In this document: positions 11,057 to 22,849 of the stretch, piece after piece | Layout of the letters: each line of letters starts with the position of its first letter | Numbering within the stretch: the first letter of the stretch is position 1 | NCBI RefSeq assembly: GCF_052324685.1 | Contig: NC_135225.1 | Coordinates: forward strand, 11,044,003 to 11,108,002 | Direction of reading: 5' to 3' | Source: Brachyhypopomus gauderio | Lineage: Eukaryota > Chordata > Actinopteri > Gymnotiformes > Hypopomidae | DNA length: 64,000 nt | Position numbers and translations under genes: made by a program | Notes under the pieces: generated by a model | Told to the model about the DNA's origin: nothing | Databases searched by the model: none | The model's input: the letters and a program-made list of their open reading frames with translations, nothing else

Positions 11057-12460
11057 CTATGAAAAAGAGCTTCCATATTTACATATTTCCTGGAACGTAA
11101 ATAGCACCATGGTATGTTGCATGCTGTCTGTGCAAGTGCTGTAGTTGTTGCAGCAAATATGTATGTTTACTCAGTTACTCAATTTTGTTCTGAACTGTCT
11201 GCCTATATTCCTATCTGCCTATATGTTAGTATTCTTTCTGTGAAAGAGTTGAGTGCTTGCCTCAACTGGCCTCTGTCCCACCAGGTGTTTGGCAAAGTGC
11301 AAAGTGTGTGGGAGTGGGAGCAGGCATGTGAGTAGCGCAGAGAGGGCTGCCTGCATAAGGACCAACTATATGTTCCTCCATCTGAGTTTCAGTCACAAAG
11401 TGAGGAATCAATAGCAGTAAGTCAGCTATCATAAGCTGTACTTATTCAGCACTGTAGCACAGGGAAGGTAGTATAGAACCCACAAAAAACAGTAATTGCC
11501 CAGATTACTGCAAAATCTCTTCTGAAATCTGCCAACGTTCCTCAGTGTTTCATCACTTAACTTTGTTAAAGAATACCTGTTGTCTGAACAATGACAACAA
11601 AAACCCTCTCCATAAAAGTTGCTAAACTGTTGAGATTACTACTATGAATGCAGTTTTTACAATCATCTCCTGGGATGCTTCTTTTTATAATGAAAGTAAA
11701 ATTATAATAAAATGAATACAAGGTTCAACAAACCAGCAACACCTTTAAAAAAAAAAAAAAAAAACAGATTCCTGCATGAACAATTTTAACAATCATTAAA
11801 AATAAGAATATAATCTGATGAACGCACCATCACTACCAAAGTACTGGCTATTATCAGATAAAGGTGATTCAAGTATCATTTCTGGAGTGTACAGTGGTAT
11901 CTTGTGTTGACTTATTGGCATGTGCCTCAACAACATACTTTAAAAACAAGACATAAATGGCTCTTTTCATATTAAGTATGTCTGGATCACCCAAGCACAT
12001 TTTTGGTGCCACTGTTAAATGACACTTTTAATAAAACAAAATGATAACATCAGCATGAAAGCCCACACTGAAAAGCTACTTACTGTTTCTGATAGGTTTA
12101 TTATTTCCCCTTGAAATGATTTCCTTTTCTCTCCTTACTTCATTTATTTAGATAGCTATATCGTTTCTGAGTCTTGTGTCTTGTGTTCTTTTTCACAAGG
12201 GGAAGGACATGGGAGGAACTCACGAGAGCAGGGTGGGTAAGGGTATTTAAATTAGTATCAAAAGTAAATCTCTCCCTTTTTCCTCTAGCTTGCATCTTGA
12301 TAAACCAAAACCTTTTTAGAAATGAGAACAGATTTGAGTGCCAGAAGATATGTATTCATAAATCTGATTAATAAAACATTTCACGTTGAAATGAGTAGCA
12401 GGTGGTTTCTCTGCACGCAAACAGACATTCATATGATGTGTAATACATTAACATACATTC
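10200..12460. other. intergenic, AT-rich, with a (GA)n tract
   Basis: No supported coding exon. It probably contains the ptgdr2 promoter and a non-coding first exon, but I cannot place them. It includes TA-rich sequence at 10380-10490, a (GA)n array at 10979-11055 and a poly-A tract near 11745. Confidence 0.5.
10979..11055. repeat. (GA)n microsatellite
   Basis: A GA array with a few GGGA interruptions near its left end. Confidence 0.95.
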
Positions 12461-12469
12461 TGTGGTACC

Positions 12470-12740
12470 TCCAGATCCACACAAAGGAACAAGGAGTGGC
12501 AAATGAACCAGATGTCGTGATGCTGGACGAGATGAAGAAAATATCTTTGGTAATAGGTAATAGAAACATCCAGAGAAAGGAACCTGAGATGTCGGCAGAC
12601 GTCTATGGACTGAACAAAAAGGAAATGGAGGGAGCGTGGAAGGACACCCAGCTGGAGTAGTGACTCCAACACATCCCAGCAATGCCAACATAAATCTCAG
12701 TCCAAAAGAGTCCAGAGCAAACCGGACGTTATGGGGTATG
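12470..12740 (+). mobile_element. LINE fragment: restriction-like endonuclease tail
   Basis: The plus-strand translation NEPDVVMLDEMKK...NIQRKEPE matches, with decay, the C-terminal restriction-like endonuclease region (NKPDIVV...VVIDVAIPSD...RKKEHEKLE) of R4/Dong-like non-LTR retrotransposons. A better-preserved version of the same region lies at 62286-62477 on the minus strand. The VIDVAIPSD part is deleted here and the frame stops at 12658; similarity seems to continue weakly to about 12740. Family assignment is from remembered motif patterns. Confidence 0.55.
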
Positions 12741-13169
12741 GTGTCCTTTTCTTTTGCTTTTCTATCACATCTTTAGCGAGATGATCTTTGGTGTTTTACA
12801 AGTTTCACTTTCACTTTGCATCGGAATGAGGACATGTCACGTAGAATACAAAAACATTACAAAATATTAATAAAAAATATGTATAAATACAAATTCCTGT
12901 CACAGCAAACAAACGTTTGAAAATCAATACAATAGTATTGTAACGGCGTGAAGGAACTAGAGGATGGACACAATAGCTGAGGAGAAGATTTATTGAAGGG
13001 CATACCAAAATCAGGGTAAAAAAAACAGGCTTAGGTCAAGTCTGATAATGAGTCCAATGTATGAACATAACCACCAAGTAATAACATGATGGGTAGACAG
13101 AAAGACAGAACGAAATAAAGAGAATAAACATGAACGAAATAGCAACACAGTTTGATTACAACATGATAC

Positions 13170-14277
13170 ACTTATGATACACTTGATTACAACATTGCTC
13201 ACTTATGACTGCTCACCCACTCAACCGGGCTGTCATATTGTGAAGTTTGCAGATGACATAGCTGTGGTTGGATGCATTACTAGCAGTGATGAGTCTGGCT
13301 ACAGGCAGGAAGTGGAACACCTGGAGGGATGGTGCAGGGACAACAACCTCTGCATCAATGTCAAGAAAACAAAGGAGATGATTGTGGACTTCAGGAAGAA
13401 GCAACATGCTCATCCCCTCCTGCACGTCGGAGGAGCCGCGGTGGAAGTAGTCTCCAGCTACAAATACTTGGGAGTACACCTGAGTAACGACCTCTCCTGG
13501 AGCTACAACACCTCAAGCCTGGTAAAGAAGGCACACCAGCGGCTCTACTTCCTCAGGCGGATGAGGCGAGCAGGACTTGGGAGCCCCATCCTCAGCTCCT
13601 TTTACAGATGCGTGGTGGAGAGCGTGCTGTGCTCCAGCATCACCGTGTGGCACGGAAGCTGCTCTGCTGCAGACAGAAAAGCTCTGCAGAGGGTGGTGAA
13701 AGCTGCACAAAGGACTGTCGGAGTCACTCTCCCCACCACCTTGGACATCTACACCTCCAGGTGCAGGAAAAGGGCCTCCTGCATCAGAAAGGACCCCTCA
13801 CACCCCGCTCACTCACTTTTTGTCCCGCTCCCCTCAGGCAAAAGGCTGCGGAGCATCAAATGCAGAACCAATAGACTGAAAAACAGCTTCATTCCAGAAG
13901 CTGTGAGACTCCTGAACTCTAGATAAGAAACATACACATACATACACACACTGCACAGTCACTTTAGTCACTATGCCACTTACTTCATATGGTCATCCCA
14001 GTGTTGCTGCTACTTAACAGAGATATGTCCAAATCGCTGCTGCTGTCTGCACTGTTCACACTTTATTTTATTATATTTTCTTTTCTTTTTGTACAGACAT
14101 TTATAGCTTATATTTATAGCGATATTTAAATGCCCTCTTGTTTACATTGGTTCTTTATTTAATAATGCTGGGTTTGCTTTAAAAACTGGGACCTTGAGAT
14201 TGTGAATTTCGTTCCACCTCATGCACCACATGAGATGCGAATGACAATAAAGAATCCTTGAATCCTTGAATCCTTGA
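13170..14277 (+). mobile_element. 5'-truncated LINE (CR1/L2/Rex1-type) with partial reverse transcriptase
   Basis: The open frame to 13926 carries the reverse transcriptase active-site box (KFADDIAVVG), then WCRDNNLCINVKKTKEM and YLGVHLSNDLSW, the standard order of the RT palm and thumb. It ends with the conserved SLFVPLPSGKRLRSI...NSFIPEAVRLLN tail. The 3' UTR finishes in GACAATAAAGAATCC followed by short TTGAATCC tandem repeats, the CR1/L2-style 3' terminus. The 5' part of the ORF (endonuclease and early RT) is missing, consistent with incomplete reverse transcription. The frame that remains is unbroken, so the insertion is fairly recent. Confidence 0.85.
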
Positions 14278-14606
14278 TATACCACAAAGCACTAGAGACT
14301 ATACAAACCAAAGTAACCAAACCGAACAAAACCCATAACCGTAACCCATGAGACAAGACAGGCATTAAATACACTCAAACAAACTAAGAACTATGGAGAG
14401 GATTCAGTGCCAAATCGAAATGTAATCCCTACTAGGCAAAAATGGAAATGCAATCCACAAAATGCATTGCTTTTCCATACAAACATGCAGAATACGTGCC
14501 AAAATGCAATGCAAAAGCACTATTACATTACATTTCAATGCACTTTATCACTTTATTGAAAAACAATACATTTTGTACATAACAATACATAAAGTGCATT
14601 GAAACG

Positions 14607-16302
14607 AGGTGTTTTTCCAGGCGGCGTGGAGAGAGGGACTCCGCGCAACAATGCGCGAGACCACCCCCCTGGCTGATACCGCAGAGGGCACAGAGGACCC
14701 GCTGATTGTTTACGCGGGGATGGTGAGTGCCCGCCCTCCGGAAGACGAGTTCGGGAGTGAGGACTCGGAGGAGGAAGAGAAGGAAGGTGGAGCCGGCTAC
14801 TCACCTTCCATATACACAGCGCCGACGGTGTATTACGGAGAGGAGAGGGAAGACATCAGCCCCCCGCCGTCGGAGTGGTCGGAGACTACCGAGCACTCCG
14901 ATGAAGATGAGAGGGAGGTAGTCAGCCCCCCTCCGTCGTTATACTCAACCCCCTCTGAGTGTTATGGGGAAGACGAGGGAAAAGTCAGCCCCGCTCCGTC
15001 TGTATGCTCAGCCCCTTCGGGAGACAACGAGCAGGGCGAGGAGAGTGAGGGGGAAAGCCCTCCGTCAGTATGTTCGGTCCCGACCGTGTACAAAGGGGGT
15101 GGTAGCGGACCGGACAGTCCGTCCGCGTCAGAGAGTGGGGACTCCGAGGAGGAGGAGCCCATGGAGCACTCTCGGTGCTAGACCCCCGCTCGGTCCATGG
15201 ACTGGAGCGTAGCCGAGGAGGAAGAGCCAGCGATGGACACCACCTCCGATACCAAATCCAGGGGAGGCTGGCCTGGCGAAGGAGGGGCTTCCTACGGGGG
15301 GTTCCCTGAGAGGGGGGAGGAGCGCCGGCAAGCTTATAGGGCGGCAGGCCCCTACGGCACTCCCGGAGGAGGGAGCCGCGGACCTGAGAGGAAGGTTGCC
15401 GCGAGACCCGCCGGTCGCGCTGCCTCCAAGCGGGACAAAAGTCGCACTGTACCTCGCGCGTCCACCGGTGGTGCTGCCCCCAAGCGGTCGACAAGTCGCG
15501 CTGCACCTCGCGCGTCCGCCAGCCGTGCGGCACCTTGCGGGGAGCGGGCGGAACAGGCGGGAGGAGTACCGCCGTCTGCAGCGTCTCCAGCCCCTGGGGC
15601 TTTCTCGCTGCTACAGGCTTCGCCCAAGGTGGGAGGCCTGGCTCCGGGGATGAATGTCTGTGTTCCTGTGTTTTTGTCTGTCCCAATGTGTCTCCTGAAC
15701 CCACTGTTCCCGTTTGTGCCCTTTGTGTTTACTGTGCCGGTGTGCGTGTTTGTACTCGTGCCTGTGTTTAATGTTTTCTCCCCCTAATGTTTTCTCCCAG
15801 GGAGGGTGTGCTAGAGCTGTTCGCGGCGGTTCCCGCCGTCGGGGGTGACGGCTCTCAGAGGCTCGTGATCCCGGCGGCTCCGGACCTGCCCGTTGGTGTT
15901 GGTTCGAGGCTTTCCAGCTGCGCGGGACGCTCCGGGAGTAGCGAACCCCTGGTGGAGGGTTCTGTCACGGAACAGCTCCGGACCCTTCTCTGTGGGCGTG
16001 TCATACTGTTATCTGCGTGCGATTATGTCCATGTTTGTACTTCCGTGGGTGTGGGTTGTTTGTGAGCGTGTTCGTTTGTTACACCTGTGCCTTGTCTTGA
16101 GGTCACGTGGGTCTGTGTAACTCACCTATATAATGTGCGTTCGCGCAGTGTCTTGTGCTCGTTTTTGTCTAAAGCCAAGTGTCAGCGTGAGTGTGTATGT
16201 GCTGCTTGCGCTCCGCACAGAGCTTACACGTATTTGTTTCAATAAATGTTATCTGTTCACCATAACCGTCTTGGTGCCTGCCTCCTACACCCGGACGTTA
16301 CA
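14607..16302 (+). mobile_element. 3' part of an LTR element (internal region plus 3' LTR)
   Basis: GC-rich sequence begins abruptly near 14607, unlike its AT-rich surroundings. It contains an acidic, serine/proline-rich open frame (14609-15181) with repeating SPPPS..YSTPSE-like units but no gag or pol motif. A 340-bp LTR follows at 15963-16302, starting TGTCACGG and ending CGTTACA, with an AATAAA-type signal inside. No matching 5' LTR was found, so the left end is truncated or deleted. The LTR shares the block TAATGTGCGTTCGCGCAGTG with the LTR fragment at 26004-26279. Confidence 0.7.
15963..16302 (+). repeat. 3' LTR (340 bp)
   Basis: TG...CA ends (TGTCACGG to GTTACA), preceded by a purine-rich tract (GGTGGAGGG). 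Related to 26004-26279 in its middle portion. Confidence 0.7.
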
Positions 16303-16516
16303 AGTTATGGAGTCTAAAGGGATATTAATGAAATGTGTAAAAACTTAAAAAATAAAATCAATAATTGATATTGATTAATAAATCAATTAAAAAATACACA
16401 TGATATGTGGTAAACCATTTTTAATAATTCAGGTGCATAAATCCATGGCAATAATGGAACAATACAATAGCAAACCATCCACAGGGTCAGTTAGGACACA
16501 GGATCAGGGTAGACAG

Positions 16517-16793
16517 TGTCACGGTGAGGCGGCCCCCTACCAGCCGCCTCCGTCCACAGCGGCTGTTGTTGTTGTTGTTTGGTGACATCATGTGCGTCCC
16601 TCAGGTGGGCGGAGCCCGTGATCCGCCTCACCTGAGGGTCGTTTGTTTGCCTATATATGACCGCTGGTCATTATATCCTTAATTTGGATCTATTGCACGG
16701 GTTTTAGGTTTGGACACTTTCTATTAAACCATCCTTTTTCCCTGAGACTTGGCGTGATCGCTTCCTTTTTGTTGCTCACCCCCGCCCGTCACA
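16517..16793 (+). repeat. 5' LTR (277 bp)
   Basis: TGTCACGG to CGTCACA, with a TATA-like CCTATATATG and an ATTAAA polyadenylation-like signal. It differs from the 3' copy at about four sites and one GTT unit. Confidence 0.9.
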
Positions 16794-17740
16794 GAATGAC
16801 CAGCCACCCTTCGGAAGCCGCCGAGTCTCTTTTTCTTTTTCCTTCGTTCGTGGTCATGTCTCGTGGTAAGTGTTTGTCTGCGTGGTGTTTTGTGAAGAGT
16901 TCCGCCGTGCTTTTGTGTTGTGTTTGTGGCACGGCGTGGACCAGGGCTGTCTGCCCTGGGAAAAACTCTTCGTGTTTGTCGTTTGTTTGTTGGAAGAGCT
17001 CCGCCGTGCTCGTGTTGTATGTGTGGCACGGCGAGGACCAGGGCAGTCTCCCTGGGTGTGCTCTTTGTCTTGTGTGGGGTTAATGTGTACGTATGAATGG
17101 TAACATTGGTCAATGTGCGTCGCTCGTTTGTGTTTGTGTTGAATGTTTCATGTGTGACGCGGGTACCGCTCATCACCGTCACCTCGCTCCCCCGTCGTCT
17201 TGTGTTTAATGTGGGGGAGCGACTGCGAACCTGAGTGGCGCGTCACTGTCTATTGAGCGTGCACGTATGGGTCCCGTTCCGTTCATTGTTTGTACACAGT
17301 TTTGTTTGTCTAGTTTTGCGTGTGTGTTGTCCTAGCGTGTTGTCAACTGTTTGTGTGTAATTCCACGCATGCTCCTCCCCTTAAATGTGTGTTTGGGGGG
17401 GGGACCGGCTGTGGTCCCGTGCCATGGGGTGTGGCACGGAGGGCTTTGCTCCCGAGGGAGGCCCTGAATAGGGTAGGGCGCGTTTGTGTTTTATGTTTGT
17501 GTGTGTCTGGGTGTGTGTGTGTGTGTGTGTGTTTTCTGTGCAGGTGCTTCCCCCTGGCGGTGTCGTGGTGTTCCTGGACCTTGTGGGGGTCTCCACCTGG
17601 CAGGAGCCCCCTTGTGTTGTGGGGTGACCGGAGCCCGGTCATGAAGAGCCCCTCCCTAGAGGGCTGGGGCCCCCGGATGTTTGGGGACCATGGGGCTCCG
17701 GTCTGAGAAGATCCTCCCTCCTGCCCAGGGTGACCAGGAG

Positions 17741-17990
17741 TGTCAGGGCTGGGTCCAGGACCGTTCCCCCTGTCGCCACAAGAGGGCGCGCTCTACCTAC
17801 TTCTGTCAGGGCTGGGTCCAGGACCGTTCCCCCTGTCGCCACAAGAGGGCGCGCTCTACCTACTTCTGTCAGGGCTGGGTCCAGGACCGTTCCCCCTGTC
17901 GCCACAAGAGGGCGCGCTCTACCTACTTCTGTCAGGGCTGGGTCCAGGACCGCCCCTCCTGTCGTCACGAGGAGGAGTGCGCAACTTAAT
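17741..17990 (+). repeat. 63-bp tandem repeat at LTR start
   Basis: Three near-identical 63-bp units (TGTCAGGGCTGGGTCCAGGA... to ...GCTCTACCTACTTC) plus a fourth diverged unit that leads into the rest of the LTR. Each unit restates the LTR's own 5' terminus. Confidence 0.9.
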
Positions 17991-18599
17991 GCGCAAGCGA
18001 GACGCAATCAGCAGTGAGGACATGCAGCTGTGCCTTCCCCTATTTAACAGGCACAGTTGCAGTGCCTCACTGCTGAGTTGTTCGTTGCCTCTCGCTCGTA
18101 CTGCCAGCCGGTATTCTCTCCAGGTTCTCTGTGTTGGTCTTCGCTACCACGCTATTCTTTTCGAGTTTTTCTCCTGCACCTTCCCTGGCCTACCTCAAGA
18201 TTTCCCCCTTCTTTATCCTTCCTATTGTTTGTTTCTTTGAAGGATTGTCTTAGTTATTTTTTCCCAAGCATCATGCTTCAGCCAGCTGCCCTTCACTGGC
18301 GTTTGTTACTTTGTTCGTTTGTGCGTCTCGGTTTCGCTGACACGTTGAGTCATTCCTCCGTGTGTTTTTCGTTTCTGAAGTTTATTATTTTGTTCGTTTG
18401 TTCTCCTTTTTGCCGACACGTCGAGTTTTCTCCTCCGTGTATTTTCTGTTGGTTTTCAGAGTTTTAATCTCTGCTTTTGTTTTCTGCTTTTCCCGCTTAT
18501 CGTGGAGGTCTCAGTTCACTATCTGTCCTTTGAGTTTGCTCCTGAGTCCATCTAATACAAACCCCGTGAGTCCTCTGTGTTCGGAGGTCTCACGTTACA
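17741..18599 (+). mobile_element. solo LTR nested in the LTR element
   Basis: Starts TGTCAGGGCTGG, ends CACGTTACA, and is bounded by the exact 5-bp duplication AGGAG (17736-17740 and 18600-18604). No internal region or second LTR is present, so it is a solo LTR left by recombination. Its first 63 bp are tandemly amplified (see 17741-17990). Confidence 0.85.
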
Positions 18600-19135
18600 A
18601 GGAGGCCCTTGGGGCTGCTCCCTAGCCCGCGTCGGGGGTGCTCTGGGCCTCGGTCTCTGGTGCTCCTGGGTTGGGTGGAGGAGTCCACCATGCGATGAGG
18701 GGCCCCGGGAGGGGTTGGCTCCCCAGGAGGCTGGGGTGACCCCTAGCCAAGGGCCGGGGTCAGCTCTGGGAGGAGGTAGGTCCAGGAGGAGAAGTAGCCA
18801 CGCCTCGGGGAGGTAACCTGCACCCACACACACACTAAGGACGACAAAGGAGTCGTAACTCCTCGTCCGCACACCCTTGGGGCTCTCTGGCTAAACGCCG
18901 ATTAGGGCGTGAGGGCCCTGTGACCGACCGGGGTGTGGTTTTGTGTTGTTAACGGCCCAGTCGGTCCAGGGTCCCGCCCGGGGAGGCGAGCTGAGTAATG
19001 TGTGTTTTTGTGTTTCAGCTCCCGGACTCAGGAGGTGTCCATGCCTGTCCCTGCCTTCCTGCCTCTTTGTGTTTTGTGTGCAGCCGCTGTGTGCCACACA
19101 CCCACTGGAGGGGAGTGCGGCTTGGTGGGGGGGTC

Positions 19136-20514
19136 TGTCACGGTGAGGCGGCCCCCTACCGGCCGCCTCCGTCCACAGCGGCTGTTGTTGTTGTTGTTGT
19201 TTGGTGACGTCATGTGCGTCCCTCAGGTGGGCGGAGCCCGTGATCCGTCTCACCTGAGGGTCGTTTGTTTGCCTATATATGTCAATCAATCAATCAATCA
19301 AAGTTTATTTGTATAGCGCTTTTCACAACACATGTTGTCACAAAGCGCCTTACAGGATTTAAAAGGTTAATACTACGGGTCCAGAACCCTAATGAGCAAG
19401 CCAAGGGCGACAGTGGCGAGGAAAAACTCCCTAAGATAGTGGGGAATAGGAAGAAACCTCGGGAGAACCAAGACTCAAAAGGGAACCCATCCTCCATTGG
19501 GCGGCCCGTTAACACACAGATTACACAAAATACAGACAAATACACAAGTCACACACAAATCACACAATCAGACTAAGTAAAGGTAAAAATGAAAGTTCTG
19601 GGTTATGATATTGTCACTGTAAATGTCTGTTGATGAACGCCAGGCTTTCATTCCGTGTCGGAGCAGCAATGCTGGTATTGTAGGCTCCGACTGCAATGTT
19701 ACTCTCCAGGTGAACCTCGGAGAAAAGATACGAGATGTAGTAAATATGTAACAGATTAATCAAAGGCCAAACTAAACAGATGAGTCTTTAATCGAGTTTT
19801 AAACATTGAGACTGTGTCTGAGTCCCGAATAGAGGCAGGAAGATTATTCCACAATTGTGGAGCTTTAAAAGAAAAGGCTCTTCCACCTGCTGTGATCTTT
19901 TTGATCCTAGGAACAGTTAATAACCCTGCGTCCTGCGAGCGAAGTGAACGCGCTGGGTTATATTGTTCAATAGGTTCACTAAGATAGTCTGGAGCTAAGC
20001 CATGCAGCGTTTTATATGTTAATAAAAGTATTTTATAGTCAATACGGAATCTAATTGGCAGCCAGTGTAATGACGATAGTACGGGACTAATGTGATCAAA
20101 CTTTTTAGTTTTTGTTAAAACTCGTGCTGCTGTGTTCTGAACCAGCTGGAGTTTGTTTATCGATTTACCAGAACATCCAGCTAGGAGACTGTTGCAATAA
20201 TCTAAACGAGAGGATATGAATGCATGGATTAGTTTTTCTGCATCACTAATATTTAATATGTTTCTAATTTTGGCAATGTTGCGCAAGTGAAAGAACGCTA
20301 CCCTAGTTATATTATTAATATGTGTATCGAACGAGAGATCTGGGTCTATTGTGACCCATGTCTTGTCTTTGTACCAGTTGACCGCTGGTCATTATATCCT
20401 TAATTTGGATCTATTGCACGGGTTTTAGGTTTGCACACTTTCTATTAAACCATCCTTTTTCCCTGAGACTTGGCGTGATCGCTTCCTTTTTGTTGCTCAC
20501 CCCCGCCCGTCACA
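19136..20514 (+). repeat. 3' LTR interrupted by a LINE
   Basis: LTR halves 19136-19281 and 20381-20514 join without loss to give about 280 bp. The 3' LTR carries GTGACGTCATG, where the 5' LTR reads GTGACATCATG. Confidence 0.9.
19282..20380 (-). mobile_element. 5'-truncated LINE inserted in the 3' LTR
   Basis: The minus-strand frame 20286-19756 encodes the end of a reverse transcriptase (ISSRLDYCNSLLAGC...NTAARVLT...SLHWLPIRFRIDYKILLLTYK...PQLWNNLPASIR). This is the conserved C-terminal block of many fish LINEs of the L2/I-Nimb group. The 3' UTR contains the common AAGCGCTATACAAATAAA motif and ends in a (TTGA)n tail, read on plus as TCAATCAATCAATCAATCAA at 19282. It is the youngest layer of this nest, because it sits inside an LTR. 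The clade is uncertain. Confidence 0.85.
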
Positions 20515-20519
20515 GACAG

Positions 20520-21655
20520 CCAAAGTCCAAACACCAGAAAGTCAAATAAACCTGGGAAAAAGCACAAGATGAAATGCACAAAGGGAACACACAAGAGGTA
20601 GAAACAAAGGTCAAAGCACATTAATTAAAAACATAGGAAGAATGCACAGAAATGTTCAACTCACAGATTGGCAAGACTTCAAAAAGGAAACCTTGATAAA
20701 CAGATGCCTAAATGGATCTGGGGTTGAAGAAACGAACAAGGCTCTTTTCCACCAACAAGAAACTGGAACTGTTCTGGTTCACGTACCACACTGGTTCGCA
20801 CTTCTGAGAACCTTGGTGCTATCAAGCGTCAGAACCAGGTCTTCCTTCTGGGATCAGGTGTTGGGTGATCATGATGGTTGTGATGGAACTTGCTGATCAA
20901 GGAAGGGTAGAGAATGTCTAGGGCCACCAAATACTGAAGCTGCTCACCCAAGAACTGAGAATCTTGCAAGCATCCGACAGCATAGGCTGGGCTGCTATCA
21001 ATATTCAGAGGGAGAGGTGGCTCAGAGTCCAACACTGACTCCTGTGACTAGGAGGACACTGGATCGATCAATAACACCTGGGATTGCAGTCTTATTTTTG
21101 GAAGGAAGAGGATCAATAAAGAAATAAACCGGGCACTTATGAATGGGCTCCAAAAGTCTCAGCAAGGAGTTCAGCATGCACACTTAACAGAGGGATAGGA
21201 GCATTCAGAAGGCAAAATGGTTTTCACTTTGAGTACTTCAGGCAGGAGTTCAATCAATGGCTATAAAGCATTTACCTTGATGTTCTTAGATTGCAGAACA
21301 ATATGCAATTATGAATCTAAAATGAGATTTAAAAGGCCCCAAAATAGGTCCCAGCATATATGTTGAGGATTTTCTTTATAGTTAGTTTTAGTTTTATAGT
21401 TTTCTTATAGGCATATGAAATGAGGCATTTCATAGTGCAAACATACTTAAAATTCCTATGGTTCATGAGAATTATGTAGCCAGCAGTTAACAATTGCCCA
21501 TATCATAATTCCTTTCAGCACTGGAGAGCTTCCTGGAATAAGGCACAGATTTTCCCAGTTAACCCTGGCAATATGACAAGATTTGTCTCTGAGGCATTCA
21601 TCTTAACTATAAAATCTACAAAATACTGCAATATAGCCTCATTTGAAATTAGCTT
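20520..21655. other. intergenic DNA, probably old repeat sequence
   Basis: No supported exon. Short open stretches have no recognisable protein. The sequence next to 16510 and 20520 was once contiguous, as the nested LTR element's target duplication shows. Confidence 0.5.
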
Positions 21656-21656
21656 G

Positions 21657-22845
21657 ATCACCGGCCCGCTAGGGGGTTCAGTCCAGCCCGCGGAATAAAC
21701 CTGCATTATTAAATAAGAATAAACTCTCATTTTATTTAAAATCTGCAGTTCCTATATTGTCAGTGTTTTAGTCAGTTCTAATGCTTTACCCGCTTTTTCT
21801 GTTGATCCTGGCACCCTCTTAAGTGAAATGTCTTTGTCAAAAAAGAGAAAAGTGGACACGGATTTTTCATGAAAAATGGAAAGTTCATGTGTTCAGAATT
21901 ATTTCCCAGATGTGGAAAATGTCAATGCGATCAGTTTTTATGCATAATTAACTTAAATGTTTAACTGAATAAAAGTGTTGTTGAAATTGCACATACTTTT
22001 CTTAAAAAGTAAAAAGTAGAAGTAAAAAGTTGTTCATAATATATTTAGTAAAAGGACATTTCATTTCATATAATTTTTTAATAGTTTACTTCTTTTCACG
22101 AATACAAAGAAAACAAGTGGACTTTGTGAGAGAAATTATTGATTATTGATTAATTATCATTGATTAGATCATGTTTAGTTATTATAAGAGATCATTATGA
22201 ACTTTATGATTTTGGACATGTCCATTCTGGCTAAACAGAAGGACTACAATAATGAAGTAGTGTGATTCAGTGTAACCATGTTTAGTTCATATTATGCATG
22301 TGTGCTATACGTGACCCAGGTCAGGGAGAGTGCTGAGGGTAAAAGCACTCTGTTAATTAACTGGTAGTCACTAGACTACTAGTCTTGGGTCATTTAGCTT
22401 TCTCTGTGTTCAACTGATACATCAGTTGCTTCCGCTAACTCTAGGGAAGTCCATATTAGGAGATACACACATGTGAGACAAAGTAGCCTGCTGGACGCTT
22501 ATGTTTTGGAACATGCTGTGCTAAAGATAACCTGCTGTTAGAACTGCTGAATTGTGTATATAAGCAGGGGGAGCGCCCCCCTGCCTTCAGAGTTGTCATG
22601 CTTGAATGAGACTCTCATGTCTGTGTCTGTCTTGTGTCTGTCTTTGTCCTATTTATATATATTTATATTTTTGTAATAAATTAATCATTTAACCACGTCT
22701 GAGTCCTCATCCATTTATTAGAAAATTTCCACGACAACTTACTGTTAGTTTCATGTAATTTTGGAATGAGTTTACTGGTCTGGCCCCCTTGAGATCTGAT
22801 TAAGTTGTATGCAGCCCCCAAACCAAAATGAGTTTGACACCCCTG
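21657..22845. mobile_element. hAT remnant carrying an LTR insertion
   Basis: The right end reads GAGTTTGACACCCCTG (22830-22845), the inverse of the CAGGGGTGTCAAACTC terminus common to fish hAT elements. The left part has the matching internal GGCCCGC...CCAGCCCGCGG sequence, but the exact left terminus is lost. No transposase frame remains. An LTR-like segment lies inside at 22125-22736. Confidence 0.55.
22125..22736 (+). repeat. solo LTR-like segment
   Basis: TGTGAGAG...CCACGACA with TG/CA ends, flanked by ACTT on both sides (22121-22124, 22737-22740). It contains a TATA-like GTATATAAGC near 22556 and AATAAA near 22676, in U3-R-U5 order. The 4-bp duplication and layout would fit an endogenous-retrovirus-type LTR, but a 4-bp match can occur by chance. 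No coding region is present. Confidence 0.5.
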
Positions 22846-22849
22846 CTAT

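Larger units (their letters stand above)
16517..20514 (+). mobile_element. non-autonomous LTR retrotransposon, twice interrupted
   Basis: The 5' LTR is 16517-16793 (277 bp) and the 3' LTR starts at 19136 and ends at 20514. Both run from TGTCACGG to CGTCACA. The 5-bp target duplication GACAG is exact (16512-16516, 20515-20519). The 3' LTR is split by a LINE insertion (19282-20380). Without that insertion it is 280 bp, matching the 5' LTR plus one extra GTT unit. The internal region (16794-19135) holds no gag or pol and is itself interrupted by a solo LTR with its own duplication (17741-18599). A G-rich tract (GGTGGGGGGG) precedes the 3' LTR as the likely polypurine tract. Confidence 0.9.

Noticed and set aside
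14609-15181. Acidic 190-codon open frame as a host gene
   Set aside because: Lies in the internal region of an LTR element, is low-complexity and has no splice context or host homology I recognise.
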